42,245 nucleotides of DNA from Actinomycetales bacterium (GTDB lineage Bacteria > Actinomycetota > Actinomycetes > S36-B12), in the NCBI GenBank assembly GCA_018970765.1, contig JAGWVT010000019.1, forward strand, positions 1 through 42,245, in the 5' to 3' direction. Of this stretch, positions 39,530 to 42,245 are shown in pieces. Under the pieces are notes generated by a model. The model saw only the letters and a list, made by a program, of their open reading frames with translations, ran no database searches and was not told where the DNA came from. A program made the translations under genes and the position numbers. Position 1 is the first letter of the stretch. Every line of letters starts with the position of its first letter.

Positions 39530-40855
39530 TCAACAACTGAGCAGGAAGCGCTCCAAGACTCGCGCGCCAAACTGCAGACCCTGAATCGGAACTCGCTCAT
39601 CGACACCATGGAACAACCGCCAGTAGTCCAACCCATCCGGCAGTTGCAGCGGCGAGAAGCCGTAACAAGCGATACCTAGACCGGCCAGCGCCTTGGCATC
39701 GGTTCCACCAGAAATCATGTACGGCACCGCCCGGGCAGCAGCGTCTTCGGCGCGAAGTGCGCGGTCCATGAGATCGAACGTGACCGTGTCGAAGGGTGCT
39801 TCTATAGCGATGTCTTCAATCACCGGCTCGATCGTCAGGTTCGGACCAACGAGTTGCCGCAGCGTCTCTTCGAACTCCTGCTCATAACCAGGCAGGACGC
39901 GCCCGTCAATAGCCGCCATCGCTTCGCTGGGTACCACGTTGTGCTTGTAGCCGGCTTGGAGCATGGTTGGGTTAGCAGTGTTCTGAGTGACTGCGCCGAC
40001 GAGCAGGCCTAACGTGCCTAAGCACTGAACCAAGGTGTCAGTGTCAGCCTCCCGCAGATCCAGCCCGTAGGCATCACTGAGTTCCTCAAGAAACCGCTGG
40101 ACGGTCTTGGTGTGGCGCACGGGCCAGCGATGTCGACCAATCCGCGCCACAACTTCGGCTACCGCGGTTACAGCATTGTCTGGATGGATCATCGACCCGT
40201 GACCGGCTCGGTCTTGGGCGTGTACCCGCACCCAGCGAATTCCCTTCTCAGCCGTCTGGATCGGGTACAGCCGCAAGTCTGGGCGCACGTTGAGGGAAAA
40301 GCCACCGACCTCGCCCACCGCCTCGGTTACCCCGGCGAACATCTCCGGTCGGTGATCGGCAAGCCAATGTGAACCATGGCGGCTACCTGCCTCCTCATCG
40401 GGAAAGAACACCAGGACAATGTCTCGGCGTGGACGCTGACCCGTTCGTCCCCACCCGCGGACTACCGCAAGGAGCATCGCATCCATGTCCTTCATGTCGA
40501 CCGCGCCTCGACCCCAAATGAAGGTGCCGTCGTTGTACCCGCTGAACGGTGGATGCGTCCAATCGGCGGCCACCGCTGGCACAACGTCTAGGTGCCCGTG
40601 CGCAAGCAATGCAGGGGCATTCGGATCAGTACCAGGTATGCGGAGGTAGACCCCGCGCCGACTGTCGGAGGTTGTGGAGAAGACCTCAGGTTCCCAACCA
40701 GCCTCCCTCAGGCGCTGTGCGCTGTAGTCGGCAGCCTCAGCCTCACCCACGGTCTCCGGGGCCTCGCCCCAGTTGCTTGAATCAATGCGGATGAGTTCCT
40801 CGGTGAGGACGACCACGTCATCCTGCAGGCTCAAGTCATGCTCACGAGAATCCAT
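39530..40855 (-). CDS. M20 family metallopeptidase (ArgE/DapE/ACY1 type)
   Basis: Zinc peptidase/deacylase of 441 residues. Metal ligands: His and Asp in LLAHGHLDVVP, bridging Asp in WGRGAVDMKDMD, catalytic Glu pair in FFPDEEAGS, Asp/Glu-side residues in EVGGFSL, and the final His in YWRLFHGVDERV. Dimerisation-domain phrase HAQDRAGHGSMIHP is present. Similar to M. tuberculosis Rv2141c (from memory). Natural substrate unknown, probably a dipeptide or acyl-amino acid. ATG 40855 has both AGGGG seven bases upstream and a TAGGGG in leaderless position, so its start mode is unclear. Confidence 0.93.
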   Translation of the reverse strand: MDSREHDLSLQDDVVVLTEELIRIDSSNWGEAPETVGEAEAADYSAQRLREAGWEPEVFSTTSDSRRGVYLRIPGTDPNAPALLAHGHLDVVPAVAADWTHPPFSGYNDGTFIWGRGAVDMKDMDAMLLAVVRGWGRTGQRPRRDIVLVFFPDEEAGSRHGSHWLADHRPEMFAGVTEAVGEVGGFSLNVRPDLRLYPIQTAEKGIRWVRVHAQDRAGHGSMIHPDNAVTAVAEVVARIGRHRWPVRHTKTVQRFLEELSDAYGLDLREADTDTLVQCLGTLGLLVGAVTQNTANPTMLQAGYKHNVVPSEAMAAIDGRVLPGYEQEFEETLRQLVGPNLTIEPVIEDIAIEAPFDTVTFDLMDRALRAEDAAARAVPYMISGGTDAKALAGLGIACYGFSPLQLPDGLDYWRLFHGVDERVPIQGLQFGARVLERFLLSC

Positions 40856-40946
40856 TACTCACCCCTAACGCACTTCGCGGACGGGTCAGGGACCATAACC
40901 CTCGGGGAATTGTAGGCGTGCATGATGGTTATGCTGATGCTCCCAA
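40856..40946. promoter_or_regulatory. M20 upstream and tRNA-Leu promoter region
   Basis: TAGGGG at 40862-40867 (minus) lies six bases before the M20 ATG but lacks the final T of the usual box. On the plus strand TATGCT at 40930-40935 is a good -10 candidate 11 bases before the tRNA. TTGTAG at 40910-40915 is the nearest -35-like hexamer, with a short 14-base spacer. Confidence 0.35.
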
Positions 40947-41030
40947 GTCCGGGTGGCGGAATAGGCAGACGCGCTAGCTTGAGGTGCTAGTGCCCGCAAG
41001 GGCATGGGGGTTCAAGTCCCCCCTCGGACA
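40947..41030 (+). tRNA. tRNA-Leu (anticodon GAG)
   Basis: Class II tRNA of 84 bases with a long variable arm. Acceptor GTCCGGG pairs with CTCGGAC (one G-T), the anticodon stem CTAGC/GCTAG encloses TTGAGGT with GAG at 40981-40983, the variable arm TGCCCGCAAGGGCA folds on itself, and the T arm is GGGGG-TTCAAGT-CCCCC. Discriminator base A at 41030; CCA is not encoded. Reads CUC and CUU. Confidence 0.97.
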
Positions 41031-41119
41031 CAGATACCAGGTATGCGTGCCTTGACAGGGCGGCACGACCGCAATTTTCGGGTCACGCATTGGCGCGGGA
41101 CGGCTTCGGAAGCGATCGA

Positions 41120-41125
41120 TATAGT
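41120..41125 (+). promoter_or_regulatory. -10 box upstream of the VOC gene
   Basis: TATAGT, then seven bases to GTG 41133 (four to ATG 41130). The hexamer is the closest to the TATAAT consensus in the window. Confidence 0.5.
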
Positions 41126-41129
41126 GCCA

Positions 41130-41504
41130 ATGGTGGAGGTCTTTCTCACCCTGGACGTGAACGACCCAGAGCAGATGATCGACTTCTGGTCGGCCTTGCT
41201 CGACTACACGCTCGAGGGCGAGGCGCGATTCGAAGCGCCAGAGCAGGTGTACTGGTCACTCGTCGACCGGGCGGGGGTCGGGCCTCGCATCGTGATCCAA
41301 CGAGTCCCGGAGCCGGTTTCCACCAAGACACGCCTGCACCTGGATATCCGGGTCCCCGACATGGAATCCGAGGCCCATCGCGCAGTGTCGCTCGGAGCCC
41401 GGCGCATCGACGTCACCCCCCTGACCGAGGTTGACACCACCTGGATACGCCTGACTGATCCGGAAGGCAATGTCTTCTGCATCGTTGCCGAGGCATACTT
41501 GTGA
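41130..41504 (+). CDS. VOC/glyoxalase-like superfamily protein
   Basis: Small protein of 124 residues with the beta-alpha-beta-beta-beta fold of the vicinal oxygen chelate family (Glyoxalase_6-like): FLTLDVNDPEQMIDFWSALLDY, YWSLVDRAGVGPRIVIQRVP, RLHLDIRVPDMESEAHRAVSLGA, WIRLTDPEGNVFCIV. Metal-binding or other function cannot be assigned. The open frame extends back into the tRNA, so the true start is near 41130: ATG 41130 or GTG 41133, the latter seven bases after a perfect-looking TATAGT (41120-41125), which suggests a leaderless start. It lies 100 bases downstream of the tRNA. Confidence 0.82.
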   Translation: MVEVFLTLDVNDPEQMIDFWSALLDYTLEGEARFEAPEQVYWSLVDRAGVGPRIVIQRVPEPVSTKTRLHLDIRVPDMESEAHRAVSLGARRIDVTPLTEVDTTWIRLTDPEGNVFCIVAEAYL

Positions 41505-41531
41505 GTCGGGGCTGTTGTGGTGTGACTGTGG

Positions 41532-41573
41532 GTCGAATTGGTCGGGTGTCAGGTAGCCCAGCGAGGAATGCGG
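41532..41573 (-). pseudogene. Remnant of an IS3-family transposase C-terminus
   Basis: Minus-strand codons read PHSSLGYLTPDQFD, the hallmark C-terminal phrase of IS3-type (rve) transposases (usual form HSALGYLTPAEF). Only about 14 convincing codons remain; a stop lies in frame three codons upstream of a short RAVDW, and no inverted terminal repeats are seen. A scar of a former insertion between the VOC gene and the lipoprotein. Confidence 0.55.
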
Positions 41574-41581
41574 CCAGTCGA

Positions 41582-41600
41582 CGGCCCGTCAATCGGGCCG
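41582..41600. terminator. Hairpin between convergent VOC and lipoprotein genes
   Basis: CGGCCCG-TCAAT-CGGGCCG, a perfect 7-bp stem with a 5-base loop, flanked by GTCGAC copies at 41578 and 41612. No T-run follows on either side, so termination is plausible but unproved; it may instead belong to the insertion-sequence remnant. Confidence 0.45.
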
Positions 41601-41616
41601 TTCACGCCGAAGTCGA

Positions 41617-42240
41617 CTAGGTATTGGGCGCCCAATCCCCTATGCAGGGATCATCGCCAACTCGCTGCCCCTGGCTCGGCTCGAGTCTGATGAAGAATTC
41701 CTTGTATTGGTCGTCGTTCTGGCGAGTTATGGATATTCGCACGGTCCCGTTGTCCCACAGACGCGTATCGCCCACGTCAAAACCAGAGTCATCCGTGCAG
41801 TAGCCACCCTCTCCTTGTTGGAGCACCGCCAAGGGCTTGCTGATAAGCGGGTTGTAGCCAGATACTTTGTAGTACGTGGCCTGCCCCGGAATGATCAGTT
41901 TGCCGGTCACATCATCGCCTGCAGCTGACTTTCCTATGGCACACGATTCGGTGTCCTTCGGCATGTCGCCCTCGTAGTAGAAGGGATCCTTGCGGCTGGC
42001 ATCGGAGTCCTTGAGGGTGTAGGTGACGTTCACTCCGTCAGCAAAGTTATTCTCGATGCAGATGCGGGTGCCGAGCAGCGCCGCCTGCCGCGGCCCTGCC
42101 TCGGTGGATGAGCAGCCGCTCACTGCGGTCACGATGGCGGCCAGCGATACCAGGGCTGCACGCCATGCGCCGCGGCCTCGCGGCGCAGGCACGTTGTCTG
42201 GCGGAGCCGGGATGTTCACGTTCGGAGCGACGACGGTCAT
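41617..42240 (-). CDS. Putative lipoprotein of unknown function
   Basis: Protein of 207 residues that I do not recognise. A proline-rich N-terminal stretch (about 1-20) precedes a charged RGRGAW segment, a hydrophobic span (AALVSLAAIVTAV) and a clear lipobox VSGC at the lipid-modified cysteine, so it should be anchored outside the membrane after Lgt/Lsp/Lnt processing. The mature part has four further cysteines (RICIEN, ESCAIG, GGYCTDD, DDPCIGD), enough for two disulphides, and is rich in Asp, Gly and Tyr with beta-type segments. The N-terminal extension before the signal is unusually long; a later start is possible but no better codon is evident. Upstream sequence is cut by the window edge. 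Confidence 0.7.
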   Translation of the reverse strand: MTVVAPNVNIPAPPDNVPAPRGRGAWRAALVSLAAIVTAVSGCSSTEAGPRQAALLGTRICIENNFADGVNVTYTLKDSDASRKDPFYYEGDMPKDTESCAIGKSAAGDDVTGKLIIPGQATYYKVSGYNPLISKPLAVLQQGEGGYCTDDSGFDVGDTRLWDNGTVRISITRQNDDQYKEFFIRLEPSQGQRVGDDPCIGDWAPNT

Positions 42241-42245
42241 TGGGG

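Noticed and set aside
41004-41129. N-terminal extension of the VOC frame back into the tRNA gene
   Set aside because: Begins inside tRNA-Leu and lacks family similarity; the VOC fold starts at about 41130.

Overview
The window is a gene-dense stretch of chromosome from a high-GC actinobacterium (class Actinomycetes). I cannot name the species. The evidence is a complete Pup-proteasome system, mycothiol ligase MshC, RbpA, HelY, an F420/LLM oxidoreductase, PafBC, DUF3090, DUF5703 and SCO1664-type proteins. From memory, the gene order resembles the Rv2050-Rv2142 part of the Mycobacterium tuberculosis map and the SCO1631-SCO1666 part of Streptomyces coelicolor, but more compact. Nearly all of it is ordinary core genome. 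Only the last 700 bases look accessory.

Layout. 1-2.3 kb: the C-terminal half of glycine dehydrogenase gcvP, then rbpA with a strong hairpin terminator. 2.3-5.8 kb (minus): M24 peptidase, lnt and ppm1, the last two as separate overlapping genes. 5.8-9.5 kb: a 5'-3' exonuclease (plus) converging on the helicase helY (minus). 9.5-21.1 kb (minus): the protein-quality block arc, dop, pup, prcB, prcA, pafA, two FKBP isomerases, pafB, pafC, tatA, tatC and a diacylglycerol-kinase-like gene. 21.1-26.5 kb: trmI (minus) diverging from a RecB-like nuclease plus an ABC ATPase and FtsX/MacB permease (plus). 26.6-31.9 kb: metH (minus) diverging from an alpha/beta hydrolase and a PAC2 protein (plus). 31.9-38.2 kb (minus): LLM oxidoreductase, uppP, histidine phosphatase, DUF3090, a SCO1664 kinase-like protein, a Tat-exported YHYH protein and mshC. 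38.3-40.9 kb: aldo/keto reductase and DUF5703 (plus), M20 peptidase (minus). 40.9-42.2 kb: tRNA-Leu(GAG), a VOC protein, a scrap of IS3-type transposase and an unknown lipoprotein.

Functionally, pup, dop, pafA, prcA, prcB and arc make up the whole tag, ligase, deamidase, protease and ATPase chain. PafB and PafC are the DNA-damage activator usually found beside it. TatA/TatC can export the twin-arginine YHYH protein encoded further along.

The most striking non-genic signal is a recurring start architecture: a -10-like hexamer TANNNT, six (sometimes seven) bases, then ATG or GTG with no room for a ribosome-binding site. It precedes about 14 genes and predicts leaderless mRNAs. In four places the TAG stop codon of the upstream gene supplies the first three bases of the next gene's -10 box. 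Three divergent gene pairs have such promoters back to back within 59-66 bp. A second theme is four unrelated tandem arrays, all with a 15-bp unit, in or next to pafB, trmI, the RecB-like gene and the YHYH gene.
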